64,000 bases of DNA from Phaeocystidibacter luteus (GTDB lineage Bacteria > Bacteroidota > Bacteroidia > Flavobacteriales > Schleiferiaceae), in NCBI RefSeq assembly GCF_008933115.1, contig NZ_WBVO01000011.1, positions 44,483 to 108,482 of the forward strand, written 5' to 3'. Made by a program: the position numbers and the translations under genes. Positions 1-9,054 of the stretch are shown one piece after another. Numbering within the stretch: the stretch's first letter is position 1; each line of letters begins with the position of its first letter. The notes beneath the pieces are model-generated. The model was not told the DNA's origin. It ran no database searches and saw nothing but the letters and a program-made list of their open reading frames with translations.

Positions 1-683
1 AAGGAAATCTTGAGCATGTTCGAATACACAAGTAAGTTCCAGAAGGTGTGTTCCTCTCCCATTTCAATAAGGGCAGAATCAACTGGAGTATAGGGGTGAT
101 CTTTGGCGTAATCCATGTACCGTGAGAAGATGCCTTCGCCCAATTCGAAATCGACCAAGTCTCCCGGAGCCTGACGATAAACGTACTTCTCCTGTTCGCT
201 ATCCCAGCGAATCATCTTGGTAGCCTTTAGAGAATCAAGGACGTTTTTGGGGTAATCGGTGGTATCCTCAATAAACATGTTGAGCGTATCACCGCCGAAG
301 GTTGTTAGATCACCCGGCGCATCCGCCTTATCTGGCCTTTCCACTTCATACCAATGTTCTTTTTCCATGCGGTCGTCGCAGCTTGACGCCGCTATCAGAA
401 AGATGGTCATTAGGATGAAAAGGCGAATGGGTAGGACGTACGTAGCTCTTTTGCCTTCGTTGAAATGGCGTGTGAGCTTTCCTGGGCGCCAGAGTAGGGG
501 GCCTAAGCTCCGATAGAATCGGGAATCGAATGCAAAGAGATTTTCAACCGCATCGCGGATGAGTTCCCAAATGTTGGGTTTGTGGGCATTGTTCAACTGA
601 CCACAATTCGGACAAAAATTAGCGTCACCCGTTTCGGTTCCACAATTTAAGCAATGGTCGGTTTTCTCAATCTTACGTCTCAT
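1..683 (-). CDS. DUF3667-type zinc-ribbon membrane protein, 3' part missing at window edge
   Basis: The reading frame is open from an ATG at 683 down to base 1, so about 227 residues are visible and the C-terminus lies outside the window. An in-frame TAA sits four codons upstream of the ATG, which supports this start. The N-terminus carries two CxxC pairs (CLNCG near residue 11, CPNCG near residue 24), a zinc-ribbon pattern. A basic stretch and a hydrophobic segment (IRLFILMTIFLIAAS) follow near residue 85. This arrangement is typical of the DUF3667 family of Bacteroidota, whose function is unknown. A polar, probably periplasmic, stretch follows the membrane segment. It is transcribed in the same direction as the downstream T9SS plug gene's neighbour strand, with 60 bases between them. 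Confidence 0.7.
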   Translation of the reverse strand, partial: MRRKIEKTDHCLNCGTETGDANFCPNCGQLNNAHKPNIWELIRDAVENLFAFDSRFYRSLGPLLWRPGKLTRHFNEGKRATYVLPIRLFILMTIFLIAASSCDDRMEKEHWYEVERPDKADAPGDLTTFGGDTLNMFIEDTTDYPKNVLDSLKATKMIRWDSEQEKYVYRQAPGDLVDFELGEGIFSRYMDYAKDHPYTPVDSALIEMGEEHTFWNLLVYSNMLKIS

Positions 684-743
684 TGAGTCTGGTTAGGCTT
701 TACCCAATGTTACGATTTTTCGTGATAAATGTCAGGAAGAAAA

Positions 744-2000
744 TCAGTCGCCTATGTAGTTTGACGTGGCGATTCCCACACAACGGTCGTACCGAATGCC
801 CATTTCTCTGTGGTACACAATGATGGTGTATTCGTTTTCGGTTTGCCAATGGTTCCCTTCAAATGGAGTGGTGTTCGCAGAACCATCTGCATTCATGGTA
901 GCGAACATATAATTGTGAAACCCTTGTTTGATGTAGAATCTACCGCGGTATGCCTTTTCATCAAAATCATACGTGAGCGCGTAATTTTGATCGAGTACCC
1001 AGTTGGTTCCTTCGCTGAAGAGGAATACGCCGCCCGGTTCTGGTGCTGGATAGCTAAGGTAGAAATCCATCAACACGTAATCCGCTTCGGTGCCGGGTTC
1101 TTCACTGTCGAGCTTTCGAATCAAATAGGAGCCATTGAGGTCTTCCCAAGTGATAAACTGGTTGAAACGCCGGCTTTCCTCTCGTTGAATGTAGGCGATC
1201 CAGGAAGTGTCGATTTCAATTTTCCTCACGCGCAAGGAAAGGGTGCGCATGTCTTTGGTGTCGAACTCCCGGAATTCGTTCGATCCGAGGAAATTATTCT
1301 CTAGGTCGTAGTCGTAATTAAGCGTGTTGTTGCTCAAAAAGCGAGGCTTTAGGCCCGTAATGGCGTTGTCCCAACGATGGTTTTGGAGAATAACCACCTT
1401 CAAATCTTCGAAGGGAGTGGGGATGGGGTAACTGCCATGGAAGATGTTGAAATCCACCTGTTGGTACTCATTCATCATGTCGGCGGTGTTCGCGCGATGC
1501 GTGTTGGTGGAGATGTTCACCATCTCTTCGAAAATGGTAAATCGAAGCGTGAACGCAGGCTCAGCGGGGTCATCCAAATAAACAATGAGAAGGTAATTGC
1601 CGCTCTTGGTAAACTGTATGTATTGATTTGGGAAGCTCAGTTCATAATGTGTGAAAGGCACGAAGGTGTTGAACGAGAAGTTGTAATTGCGAATGAGTTC
1701 TTGCTGGTACGACTTCAAATATTCACTCTTGATGAGGTCGGAGGGAGTCCAATCTGCGTTACAATGCAAAAAGGTGTAGTTGTAATTTTTGAAGTCGGCA
1801 TGAAAATCATCGAACGACAGGGTGAGTGCATTTTGTCGACCAAGTTGGATGTACCGATGTGCGCCCAATTGTCCGGTTCGTCTGAGTTGAACCGTCTTTA
1901 GATTGTCGTGATAAACCGCGTTTTCGGCTGGTGGATTTGCCCCAAAACTAGGGGTTGCGAAGCAGCTGAAAAGGAGTAGGGTGTAAAGGTATTGTCGCAT
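744..2000 (-). CDS. Type IX secretion system plug protein (DUF5103)
   Basis: This 418-residue protein has a signal peptide (MRQYLYTLLLFSCFATPSFG). It matches the two-domain DUF5103 family, now called the T9SS plug protein. Recognisable family landmarks are the early stretch NYTFLHCNADWTPSDL, the mid-protein FHGSYPIPTPFEDLKVV, and the C-terminal FEGNHWQTENEYTIIVYHR followed by YDRCVGI. In Flavobacterium the Plug protein closes the periplasmic side of the SprA translocon, so this gene implies an active T9SS, which fits the sorting-domain proteins elsewhere in the window. It is a single gene divergent from nqrA. The length is normal and there is no sign of damage. Confidence 0.88.
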   Translation of the reverse strand: MRQYLYTLLLFSCFATPSFGANPPAENAVYHDNLKTVQLRRTGQLGAHRYIQLGRQNALTLSFDDFHADFKNYNYTFLHCNADWTPSDLIKSEYLKSYQQELIRNYNFSFNTFVPFTHYELSFPNQYIQFTKSGNYLLIVYLDDPAEPAFTLRFTIFEEMVNISTNTHRANTADMMNEYQQVDFNIFHGSYPIPTPFEDLKVVILQNHRWDNAITGLKPRFLSNNTLNYDYDLENNFLGSNEFREFDTKDMRTLSLRVRKIEIDTSWIAYIQREESRRFNQFITWEDLNGSYLIRKLDSEEPGTEADYVLMDFYLSYPAPEPGGVFLFSEGTNWVLDQNYALTYDFDEKAYRGRFYIKQGFHNYMFATMNADGSANTTPFEGNHWQTENEYTIIVYHREMGIRYDRCVGIATSNYIGD

Positions 2001-2120
2001 AGCGCTCAGAGAACGTTCAATTTACCTGCCAAAGTACCTATTTATTCATAAATTTGGCGACCATTAAACTAAGGGTGGGGTATTTTGTTTAGATGATGTC
2101 TAAATAGCCTAACGAGGTAA

Positions 2121-2147
2121 TTGACATTGTTACAATATGTACTTTTG
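2121..2147 (+). promoter_or_regulatory. Putative Bacteroidota-type promoter of nqrABCDEF
   Basis: The octamer TACTTTTG at 2140-2147 fits the Bacteroidota -7 consensus TAnnTTTG. A TTG lies at 2121-2123, 16 bases upstream, slightly closer than usual. Transcription would start about 30 bases before the nqrA ATG. Confidence 0.55.
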
Positions 2148-2182
2148 CCCCTGTTTTTCTAAACGATAATCGACTCGGTGAC

Positions 2183-3535
2183 ATGTCGAATGTGATCAAA
2201 ATCCGCAAAGGATACGACATTAAGCTTGCGGGAGCGGCAGAACAGAAGTTCGGAGCTACCCCATCAGTAAGCCACTACGCGCTTATTCCCGACGATTTCA
2301 ACGGTGTTATTCCAAAACTCGAAGCACGCGAGGGCGACAAAGTTCTTGCAGGTGATCCGGTATTCTACTCTAAGGAGGATGACCGTATCAAGGTGTGCGC
2401 GCCAGTTAGTGGAGAAATCGCTGAGGTTGTACGAGGTGAGAAGCGTAAAATTTTAGCTATCCGCATTTTGCCTGATAGCGATGTTCAATACCGTGACTTT
2501 GGCACGGCGAAACCGGGCGACCTCTCTCGTGAGGACGTTATCGAGCGCATGCTAAAGAGTGGTGTTTGGGCTTCACTCCAGATGCGCCCATACGGACGCA
2601 TGGCCAATCCAGATGATTCGCCTAAGGCGATTTTCATCTCTGGGATGAATTCCAATCCGCTTGCTCCGGACATGAACTTCGTGATGAGCGGCCAAGAGAA
2701 GGAGTTTCAAGCGGGCCTCGACGCCCTAGCGAAACTTACCGAAGGAAAGATTCACTTGTCTCTAGAGGCAGGCGTGAAGTCTTGTCCTGCCTTCGAAGGT
2801 GCTCAAGGCGTTGTGAAACATCAGTTCGATGGGCCACACCCAGCAGGTAACGTGGGAACTCAAATCCACCACATCGACCCAATTAATAAGGGTGAAGTGG
2901 TTTGGACCATGAATCCTCAAGATGTGGTTGTACTCGGACGACTCTTCCTCGAAGGAAAGTATCGTCCAGAGCGCATCGTAGCATTGACAGGTTCACAAGT
3001 TGAAGCTCCACAATACTACAAGTTGACTTCAGGTGCCTCTTTGAAAGGAGTTTTCGAAGCGGGTATCAAGGGTGATAACAACCGATACATTTCAGGTAAC
3101 GTTCTTACCGGTCGCAACGCCGGAAAAGAAGGCTACTTGGGTTACAACGATGAGCAATTGACTGTAATTCCAGAAGGTGACGAGACTGAGTTCCTCGGTT
3201 GGGTTCTTCCTGGATTCGGCAAATTCTCATTGTCGAGAACCTTCTTCAGTTGGTTGACACCGAACAAGAAGTACGAATTGAATACCAACATGCACGGTGA
3301 AGAGAGAGCCTTCGTGGTTACTGGTCAGTACGAGCGTGTGTTCCCTTTCAATATCTATCCACAGCAGCTTATCAAAGCGGTTATGATTAAGGATATCGAA
3401 TTGATGGAGAGCCTTGGTATCTACGAAGTAACAGAAGAGGACTTCGCTCTTTGCGAGGTTATCTGTACGTCGAAACTTCCGCTTCAAGAAACGATGCGCG
3501 AAGGTTTGGACTTCATGTATAAAGAAATGAACTAA
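2183..3535 (+). CDS. nqrA: Na+-translocating NADH:ubiquinone reductase subunit A
   Basis: NqrA is the soluble cytoplasmic subunit of the sodium-pumping NADH:quinone oxidoreductase and contributes to the quinone site. At 450 residues it has the family's usual length. The N-terminal lipoyl-like segment IKIRKGYDIKLAG and the sequence HPAGNVGTQIHHIDP are typical. It opens a six-gene operon in the standard order nqrABCDEF, with only 11 bases to nqrB. The ATG at 2183 fits the promoter box about 35 bases upstream. The complex couples NADH oxidation to Na+ export, providing the sodium motive force that the Na+:sugar symporter at 27520 could use. Confidence 0.95.
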   Translation: MSNVIKIRKGYDIKLAGAAEQKFGATPSVSHYALIPDDFNGVIPKLEAREGDKVLAGDPVFYSKEDDRIKVCAPVSGEIAEVVRGEKRKILAIRILPDSDVQYRDFGTAKPGDLSREDVIERMLKSGVWASLQMRPYGRMANPDDSPKAIFISGMNSNPLAPDMNFVMSGQEKEFQAGLDALAKLTEGKIHLSLEAGVKSCPAFEGAQGVVKHQFDGPHPAGNVGTQIHHIDPINKGEVVWTMNPQDVVVLGRLFLEGKYRPERIVALTGSQVEAPQYYKLTSGASLKGVFEAGIKGDNNRYISGNVLTGRNAGKEGYLGYNDEQLTVIPEGDETEFLGWVLPGFGKFSLSRTFFSWLTPNKKYELNTNMHGEERAFVVTGQYERVFPFNIYPQQLIKAVMIKDIELMESLGIYEVTEEDFALCEVICTSKLPLQETMREGLDFMYKEMN

Positions 3536-3546
3536 GAGGGCAGACT

Positions 3547-4752
3547 ATGAAATTCATTCAAAATCTACTCGATAAAGCGCGCCCAGCGGTTACTACTGGC
3601 AAATTGAAGCCATTGTACCCATTGCACAATGCCATTGAGACATTGATGTTTGTGCCGGCGCATACTACACACAGCGGTTCTCACGTGCGTGACTCCATCG
3701 ACCTTAAGCGTACGATGTTCACGGTGATTATCGCACTTCTTCCTGCCGTACTATTCGGTATGTGGAATACAGGATACTGGCACAATATTGCCATCGGAAA
3801 CGAATCTGCAACGTTGATTGACAACGTTCTTTACGGAGCGACTAAGCTTCTTCCGATGATCATTGTGACCTACGTATTTGGTCTTGGTGTTGAGATTTTC
3901 TTCTCTTACGTCCGCAAGCACCCTGTAAACGAAGGTTTCCTTGTTTCGGGTATGCTTATTCCTCTGATTATGCCGGCCGACATTCCATTGTGGATGGTTG
4001 CTGTTTCTACAGTATTCGCCGTACTCATCGGTAAGGAAGTATTCGGTGGTACAGGGATGAACATCTTGAACCCTGCACTTACTGCACGTGCATTTGCCTT
4101 CTTCGCGTATCCAACCTTCATGTCGGGTGACAAAGTTTGGATCGGTGGTTTGACCAGCGGCGAAGGAGTGGTTGACGGTTTCTCGGGTGCTACTGCACTT
4201 GGACAGTACGCAGCGGGTGTTGACGCTCCAATGATTGGATCTCACGCACTTGATTTCAACAATGCATTCCTCGGATTGATTCCAGGATCTATGGGTGAAA
4301 CGAGTGCACTTGCCATCTTGATTGGCGCTCTTTACTTGATTTACACAGGTATCGGTAGCTGGAAAATCATGTTGAGTGGTGTGCTTGGTGCGATTGTAAT
4401 GGGATTGACCTTCAACGCATTTGCTGAGTACGCGATTAGCCCTGAGCAAATTTCATTCATGAGCATGCCTTGGTACTACCATTTGGTTTATGGTGGTTTC
4501 GCTTTCGGTATTGTATTCATGTCAACGGATCCAGTTTCTGCGGCGCAGACGGAACGAGGTAAATGGATTTACGGTTTCTTGGTGGGTATCTTCTGTATCA
4601 TGATTCGCGTCTTCAACCCGGCCTATCCGGAAGGGGTGATGCTTGCGATTTTGTTCATGAACGTGATGGCTCCATTGATTGACCACTACGTTATTCAGTC
4701 GAACGTTAAGAAGCGCAACAAACGCGCTGAACTAGCTACTGCTAAAGCCTAA
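3547..4752 (+). CDS. nqrB: Na+-translocating NADH:ubiquinone reductase subunit B
   Basis: NqrB is the large integral-membrane subunit that carries covalently bound FMN and forms the main Na+ path. The 401-residue protein has several hydrophobic helices and the flavinylation motif SGAT at residues 213-216 (in DGFSGATALGQ), so Thr216 should be the phosphoester-linked FMN site. The covalent flavin is attached by ApbE, which is encoded at 21763-22773. The family signature GGTGMNILNPALTARAF is present around residue 168. The gene lies 4 bases before nqrC in the nqr operon. Confidence 0.95.
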   Translation: MKFIQNLLDKARPAVTTGKLKPLYPLHNAIETLMFVPAHTTHSGSHVRDSIDLKRTMFTVIIALLPAVLFGMWNTGYWHNIAIGNESATLIDNVLYGATKLLPMIIVTYVFGLGVEIFFSYVRKHPVNEGFLVSGMLIPLIMPADIPLWMVAVSTVFAVLIGKEVFGGTGMNILNPALTARAFAFFAYPTFMSGDKVWIGGLTSGEGVVDGFSGATALGQYAAGVDAPMIGSHALDFNNAFLGLIPGSMGETSALAILIGALYLIYTGIGSWKIMLSGVLGAIVMGLTFNAFAEYAISPEQISFMSMPWYYHLVYGGFAFGIVFMSTDPVSAAQTERGKWIYGFLVGIFCIMIRVFNPAYPEGVMLAILFMNVMAPLIDHYVIQSNVKKRNKRAELATAKA

Positions 4753-4756
4753 GGTC

Positions 4757-5470
4757 ATGGATAGAAATAGTAATCAGTATACTTACATTTTCGCCCTCGT
4801 GATGGTCGTAGTTGTAGCGGCCTTGCTTTCAGGTGCTTCTATCGCACTTAAAGACATGCAAGAGGCGAACGTTCGTCAGGAGAAGCAACAGAATATCCTC
4901 AAGTCTATCGGAATTGAGTTGACACGTGAGGAGTCTGCAGCGCAGTTCGACAACTACATCGTTGAGCAGCTCGTGATTCAGAACGGTCAGGTTGTACAAT
5001 CTGAAACTCCAGCCTTCGAAATCAAGATGGAGGAAGCGGTTGACGAATCTCCAGAAGATCGTCAGGTTCCACTTTACATCGCGAGCATTGAAGGTGAATC
5101 ATATTACGTAGTACCACTTAGAGGAAAAGGACTATGGGGTCCGATTTGGGGTTACGTTTCTCTCAAGGAGGACGGCAGCACCATCTTTGGTACTACATTC
5201 GACCACAAAGGTGAAACACCGGGATTGGGAGCGGAGATTTCTAAGGACTTCTTCACCAACCAGTTTGGTGGTAAGGAAATCATGGACGGTGGAGAGTTTG
5301 TTTCCATTGAAGTGAAGAAGGGAACAGCGTCGGGTGCGCACGAAGTAGACGGTATCTCTGGAGGTACAATTACTTCGGTGGGTGTACAAGACATGTTGGC
5401 CGACTGCCTCAAGCCTTACGTGGGATATTTCGAAAGTAAAAATCGCGCAACCGCGCTCAACGAACAGTAA
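4757..5470 (+). CDS. nqrC: Na+-translocating NADH:ubiquinone reductase subunit C
   Basis: NqrC is a one-helix membrane-anchored periplasmic flavoprotein with a second covalent FMN. The N-terminal helix spans about residues 9-29 (YTYIFALVMVVVVAALLSGA). The flavinylation motif reads SGGT at residues 201-204, with Thr204 as the expected attachment site; most families have SGAT, and glycine in the third position is an accepted variant. At 237 residues the length is near normal. The FMN-binding fold sequence GLWGPIWGYVSL lies mid-protein. The stop codon is immediately followed by the nqrD start. Confidence 0.94.
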   Translation: MDRNSNQYTYIFALVMVVVVAALLSGASIALKDMQEANVRQEKQQNILKSIGIELTREESAAQFDNYIVEQLVIQNGQVVQSETPAFEIKMEEAVDESPEDRQVPLYIASIEGESYYVVPLRGKGLWGPIWGYVSLKEDGSTIFGTTFDHKGETPGLGAEISKDFFTNQFGGKEIMDGGEFVSIEVKKGTASGAHEVDGISGGTITSVGVQDMLADCLKPYVGYFESKNRATALNEQ

Positions 5471-5471
5471 A

Positions 5472-6152
5472 ATGAGCACAGAAACGCAAGAAGTTGTAAA
5501 ATCAAACGAGCCACTGTTCTCTAAGAAGAACCGTCGCTTGATGAGCACACCGCTCAACGACGACAACCCGATTACTGTTCAGGTTTTGGGTATCTGTTCG
5601 GCACTCGCGATTACTGTGAAATTGGAACCGGCTATTGTAATGTCGATTTCAGTATTCTTCGTACTCGCTGCAGGTAACGTCATCATCTCATTGATGCGTA
5701 ACCTCATCCCTAATCGTATTCGAATCATCGTTCAGCTCGTAGTAGTTGCTTCATTGGTGATTTTGGTTGACCAGACCTTGAAGGCCTTCCTTTACGACGT
5801 ATCGAAGCAGCTTTCGGTATTCGTTGGTCTGATCATTACGAACTGTATCATCATGGGACGTTTCGAGGCCTTTGCCTTGGGTAACACTCCATGGAAATCA
5901 TTCCTCGATGCTGTGGGTAACGCAGCGGGTTATGGGTGGATCTTGATTACGGTAGCTTTCTTCCGCGAACTTTTGGGTAGCGGACAGCTTTTCGGAATCG
6001 ACCTCCTAGGGAATGCCACAGAAGGTACAGGTGTTTATGCACTCGGATACGTAAACAACGGTATGATGTTGTTGCCGCCAATGGCCCTCATCGTTGTAGC
6101 GTTGATTATCTGGGTTCAGCGTAGCCGTAACAAGGAACTCATCGAAGAATAA
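5472..6152 (+). CDS. nqrD: Na+-translocating NADH:ubiquinone reductase subunit D
   Basis: NqrD is a six-helix membrane subunit that pairs with NqrE around an iron centre. The ATG at 5472, one base after the nqrC stop, is chosen as the start. An earlier in-frame ATG at 5382 lies inside nqrC and would add 30 residues unlike the family. The 226-residue protein begins MSTETQEVV and has a slightly extended polar N-terminus. Cysteines expected to help bind the intramembrane iron are present in LGICSALAITVKLEP and IITNCIIMGRFEAFA. Confidence 0.94.
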   Translation: MSTETQEVVKSNEPLFSKKNRRLMSTPLNDDNPITVQVLGICSALAITVKLEPAIVMSISVFFVLAAGNVIISLMRNLIPNRIRIIVQLVVVASLVILVDQTLKAFLYDVSKQLSVFVGLIITNCIIMGRFEAFALGNTPWKSFLDAVGNAAGYGWILITVAFFRELLGSGQLFGIDLLGNATEGTGVYALGYVNNGMMLLPPMALIVVALIIWVQRSRNKELIEE

Positions 6153-6171
6153 CGACACTAAGAGATAAGTC

Positions 6172-6789
6172 ATGCAAGAATTAGTAAACATCTTTGTGAA
6201 GAGCATCTTCGTTGACAACATGATCTTCGCATACTTCTTGGGAATGTGCTCTTATTTGGCCGTTTCTAAGACCGTTAAAACAGGTGTAGGTCTCGGTGCC
6301 GCTGTAATCTTCGTACTAGGTATCACCGTTCCTGTAAACTATTTGCTCGAAAACTACGTGCTTCAAAAAGGCGCACTTTCTTGGGTTGACCCAAGCTTCG
6401 CCGAAGTAGACCTTAGCTTCTTGAGCTTCATTATGTTCATCGCCGTAATTGCCTCTATCGTACAGTTGGTAGAAATGATTGTTGAGCGATTTGCACCAGC
6501 GCTATACTCTGCGTTGGGTATTTTCCTTCCACTTATCGCCGTAAACTGCTCGATTTTGGGTGGTGCACTCTTCATGCAAGAGCGTGGTTATTCAAACATT
6601 GGTGAGGCTACCGTGTTTGGACTAGGTAGTGGAGTGGGTTGGTTCTTGGCCATCGTTGCCATTGCCGCCATTCGTGAAAAGATTCGTTACTCTGCAGTTC
6701 CTGCGCCTCTACGTGGATTGGGTATCACCTTCGTGATTACTGGTCTTATGGGGATCGCTTTCATGAGCTTCATGGGTATCAAGTTGTAA
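6172..6789 (+). CDS. nqrE: Na+-translocating NADH:ubiquinone reductase subunit E
   Basis: NqrE is the partner of NqrD in the membrane core. The 205-residue, strongly hydrophobic protein has the usual length and the family sequences [15 protein letters not shown] and [16 protein letters not shown], each supplying a cysteine near the intramembrane iron site. It follows nqrD by 19 bases and precedes nqrF by 23 bases. Confidence 0.94.
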   Translation: MQELVNIFVKSIFVDNMIFAYFLGMCSYLAVSKTVKTGVGLGAAVIFVLGITVPVNYLLENYVLQKGALSWVDPSFAEVDLSFLSFIMFIAVIASIVQLVEMIVERFAPALYSALGIFLPLIAVNCSILGGALFMQERGYSNIGEATVFGLGSGVGWFLAIVAIAAIREKIRYSAVPAPLRGLGITFVITGLMGIAFMSFMGIKL

Positions 6790-6812
6790 TAGATTAGGAT
6801 AAAGGAATTAGT

Positions 6813-8120
6813 ATGTTTCTAGCAAGTTCAACAACAATAATTGCAGCGAGCCTCATCGCCTTTGCAATTGTTATCATCCTACTCGTTTTCGTGCTTCTTA
6901 CGGCGAAAGCGAAGCTGGCTCCATCTGGACCAGTGAAGCTCAACATCAACGGCGAGGAGAAGGAAGTAGAGTCAGGTAGCACTCTCCTTCAAGTCTTGAG
7001 TAACGAGAAAATCTTCCTTCCATCTGCATGTGGTGGCGGTGGTACTTGCGGTATGTGTAAGTGTCAGGTTACCGAAGGCGGAGGCGAAATTCTTCCTACT
7101 GAAACTGGTTTCTTCAACCGTAAGCAGGTACAGGAAGACTGGAGACTCGGTTGCCAGGTGAAGGTGAAGAACGACATGACGATCAAGGTTCCAGAAGAGA
7201 TCTTTGGTATTAAGAAGTGGGAATGCGAAGTGGTTTCAAACTACAACGTGGCCTCATTTATTAAGGAGTTTGTGGTGAAGCTTCCTGAAGGCGAAACACT
7301 CGACTTCGAGGCGGGAGGTTACATCCAGGTTGACGTTCCACCGATCGAGGTAGACTTCAAGGATATTGACATTACATCGCACCCTGACCTTGGGCGTGAC
7401 CCAATGGACTTCAAGGGCGAATGGGACAAGTTTGGTCTATGGGATCTGAAGATGAAGAACGACGAGGAGATTTTCCGCGCGTACTCCATGGCCAACCACC
7501 CAGCAGAAGGTAACATCATCATGTTGAACATTCGTATTGCTACTCCACCTTGGGATCGCAAGAAGAATCAGTGGATGGATGTTAACCCAGGTATTTGCTC
7601 TTCATTCGTATTTGGCAGCAAGCCGGGCGATAAGGTAACTATCTCGGGACCTTACGGTGAATTCTTCATCAAAGAAACCAATGCAGAGATGCTTTACATT
7701 GGTGGTGGTGCAGGTATGGCGCCGATGCGTTCACACCTCTTCCACTTGTTCCACACGATGAAGACTGACCGTCAGGTTAGCTTCTGGTACGGTGGACGTT
7801 CGAAGCGTGAGCTCTTCTACTTGGAAGACTTCCGCGGCATTGAGCGCGAATTCCCGAACTTCAAGTTCCACGTAGTACTTTCTGAGCCTTTGCCGGAAGA
7901 CAACTGGAAGGCGAAGTCGCACATGGAAGACGAAGGCGACGGATTCACTGGATTCGTACACCAGGCGGTGATCGACAACTACTTGTCGAAGCACGACGCT
8001 CCAGAAGACATCGAATTCTACTTCTGCGGACCTCCTTTGATGAACGCGGCGGTAATTAAGATGTGTGACGACTTCGGTGTACCACCAGAGAACGTAGCAT
8101 TTGACGACTTTGGAGGATAA
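6813..8120 (+). CDS. nqrF: Na+-translocating NADH:ubiquinone reductase subunit F
   Basis: NqrF is the NADH-oxidising subunit that takes electrons into the complex. Residues 7-30 form the single membrane helix. A plant-type [2Fe-2S] domain follows, with cysteines at about 73, 79, 82 and 114 (ACGGGGTCGMC and RLGCQV). Then comes a ferredoxin-reductase-like module with the FAD motif RAYSMANHP and the NADH-binding stretch GGGAGMAPMRSHLF. It ends FCGPPLMN then VAFDDFGG, like other NqrF proteins. At 435 residues the length is slightly above the usual. It is the last gene of the operon, and a terminator begins 30 bases after its stop. Confidence 0.95.
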   Translation: MFLASSTTIIAASLIAFAIVIILLVFVLLTAKAKLAPSGPVKLNINGEEKEVESGSTLLQVLSNEKIFLPSACGGGGTCGMCKCQVTEGGGEILPTETGFFNRKQVQEDWRLGCQVKVKNDMTIKVPEEIFGIKKWECEVVSNYNVASFIKEFVVKLPEGETLDFEAGGYIQVDVPPIEVDFKDIDITSHPDLGRDPMDFKGEWDKFGLWDLKMKNDEEIFRAYSMANHPAEGNIIMLNIRIATPPWDRKKNQWMDVNPGICSSFVFGSKPGDKVTISGPYGEFFIKETNAEMLYIGGGAGMAPMRSHLFHLFHTMKTDRQVSFWYGGRSKRELFYLEDFRGIEREFPNFKFHVVLSEPLPEDNWKAKSHMEDEGDGFTGFVHQAVIDNYLSKHDAPEDIEFYFCGPPLMNAAVIKMCDDFGVPPENVAFDDFGG

Positions 8121-8149
8121 TTAGAAATCCACCAACGGAATATAAAGAG

Positions 8150-8182
8150 CCCCGACCGGATAGGTTGGGGTTTTTGTTTTTT
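8150..8182 (+). terminator. Rho-independent terminator of the nqr operon
   Basis: The 8-bp stem CCCCGACC/GGTTGGGG (one G-T wobble) closes the loop GGATA and is followed directly by TTTTTGTTTTTT. Confidence 0.88.
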
Positions 8183-8226
8183 GGGGTGGGAGAGTTTAAT
8201 CATCTGGGGAATGGAGTTCGGCAACA

Positions 8227-8276
8227 GAGCTGAGATTCTCAATTCGCGATTTGCGAATCGCAAAACATCTCAGCTC
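8227..8276. repeat. Nested inverted repeat (50 bp) in an intergenic region
   Basis: GAGCTGAGAT at 8227-8236 is perfectly repeated in inverted orientation at 8267-8276. Between them lies a second hairpin, GCGATT/AATCGC (8246-8251 and 8256-8261) with loop TGCG. No T-run follows, so it is not an obvious terminator. It sits between the nqr terminator and a frameshifted gene, and the rest of the 206-base gap shows nothing else recognisable. Confidence 0.6.
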
Positions 8277-8388
8277 ATTGGAAACGGTATTAGAAAACAA
8301 GAACTTTAATGCTCACAACAATACTTAATAGCATTAGCGGGCTGTAAGACAAGATTAATCATGACCAAACTGTTATTGCCAACTTATA

Positions 8389-8821
8389 ATGACAACCTTC
8401 CAGATAAATAACTTAAGACGTTCTTATCATGAGACTCAATACCATGGGAAGGTACATCTCGAAGTTCTCACAAACATTGAATGTGACTTTGTGCTGGAAA
8501 TCGATGGACAAGTTGTGCTATGTGTCGAAGGGTGGAATTTAGTTGAATTCTTAGACCAGTTGATGAAATGGAAGAATGATGGAATGACCAATTCTTTCCG
8601 CTATGATTGTATGGACAGCGATGAAAACTTGTTTGACCCTAATAAAGGACCAGGATGGTTTTCATTTCCGTTCAATTTGGCGTGAGAAAATTGAAGCAAG
8701 ACCGATGCCGAGACTCGAAATACTGGACTTAATCGAACGACTGAAAAAGGAAATAATTGATCGAGTTAGTCGGACTTTCAAGGTAGACTTGTCTGAGATT
8801 AAAGAATTAAACATAAAATAA
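8389..8821 (+). pseudogene. Small hypothetical protein gene split by a frameshift
   Basis: The first frame (8389-8685) gives 98 residues ending GPGWFSFPFNLA. A second frame from about 8660 to the stop at 8821 continues FRSIWREKIEARPMPR and then a helical tail (LEILDLIERLKKEIIDRV). Joined, the halves make about 143 residues. That resembles small Bacteroidota and Firmicutes proteins with a beta-rich first half, a D/E-rich turn (DCMDSDENLF), a G-W-F-F motif, and a C-terminal helix of the kind that ends in a coiled segment. A one-base slip near 8655-8670 would reconcile them. It may be a real mutation or a sequence error. The function is unknown. The start is the ATG at 8389. Confidence 0.55.
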
Positions 8822-9054
8822 ATTCGCTCTTGACTACGCCTATGAGCGGTGCTGTCAGAAACACGGCATAAAGCCAAAACTTGGTTCCTCCCGATTAAAC
8901 AAGGGTAACGATTACCTGTGAAAGCTGTACAGGGGTAATATATCGTTACATTTACCTTCATAGGACCAATATGAAGCTATCACCCAAAATTCCACAACGC
9001 ATTTTTCGAGAAAGGGAAATGGAAATCACTGGAATAGGAAAATTACAAGCTGAA

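Noticed and set aside
3751..4449. 232-codon open frame opposite nqrB
   Set aside because: It is a shadow of the strongly constrained nqrB reading frame with Cys-, His- and Asn-rich content and no homologous look.
2183..8120. The operon as an RNF complex
   Set aside because: NqrA and an NqrF with [2Fe-2S] and FAD domains are specific to NQR, and RnfB/RnfC ferredoxin motifs are absent.
8211..8309. 32-codon open frame through the nested inverted repeat
   Set aside because: It has no signal, motif or ribosome-binding context, and its codons are dictated by the palindrome.
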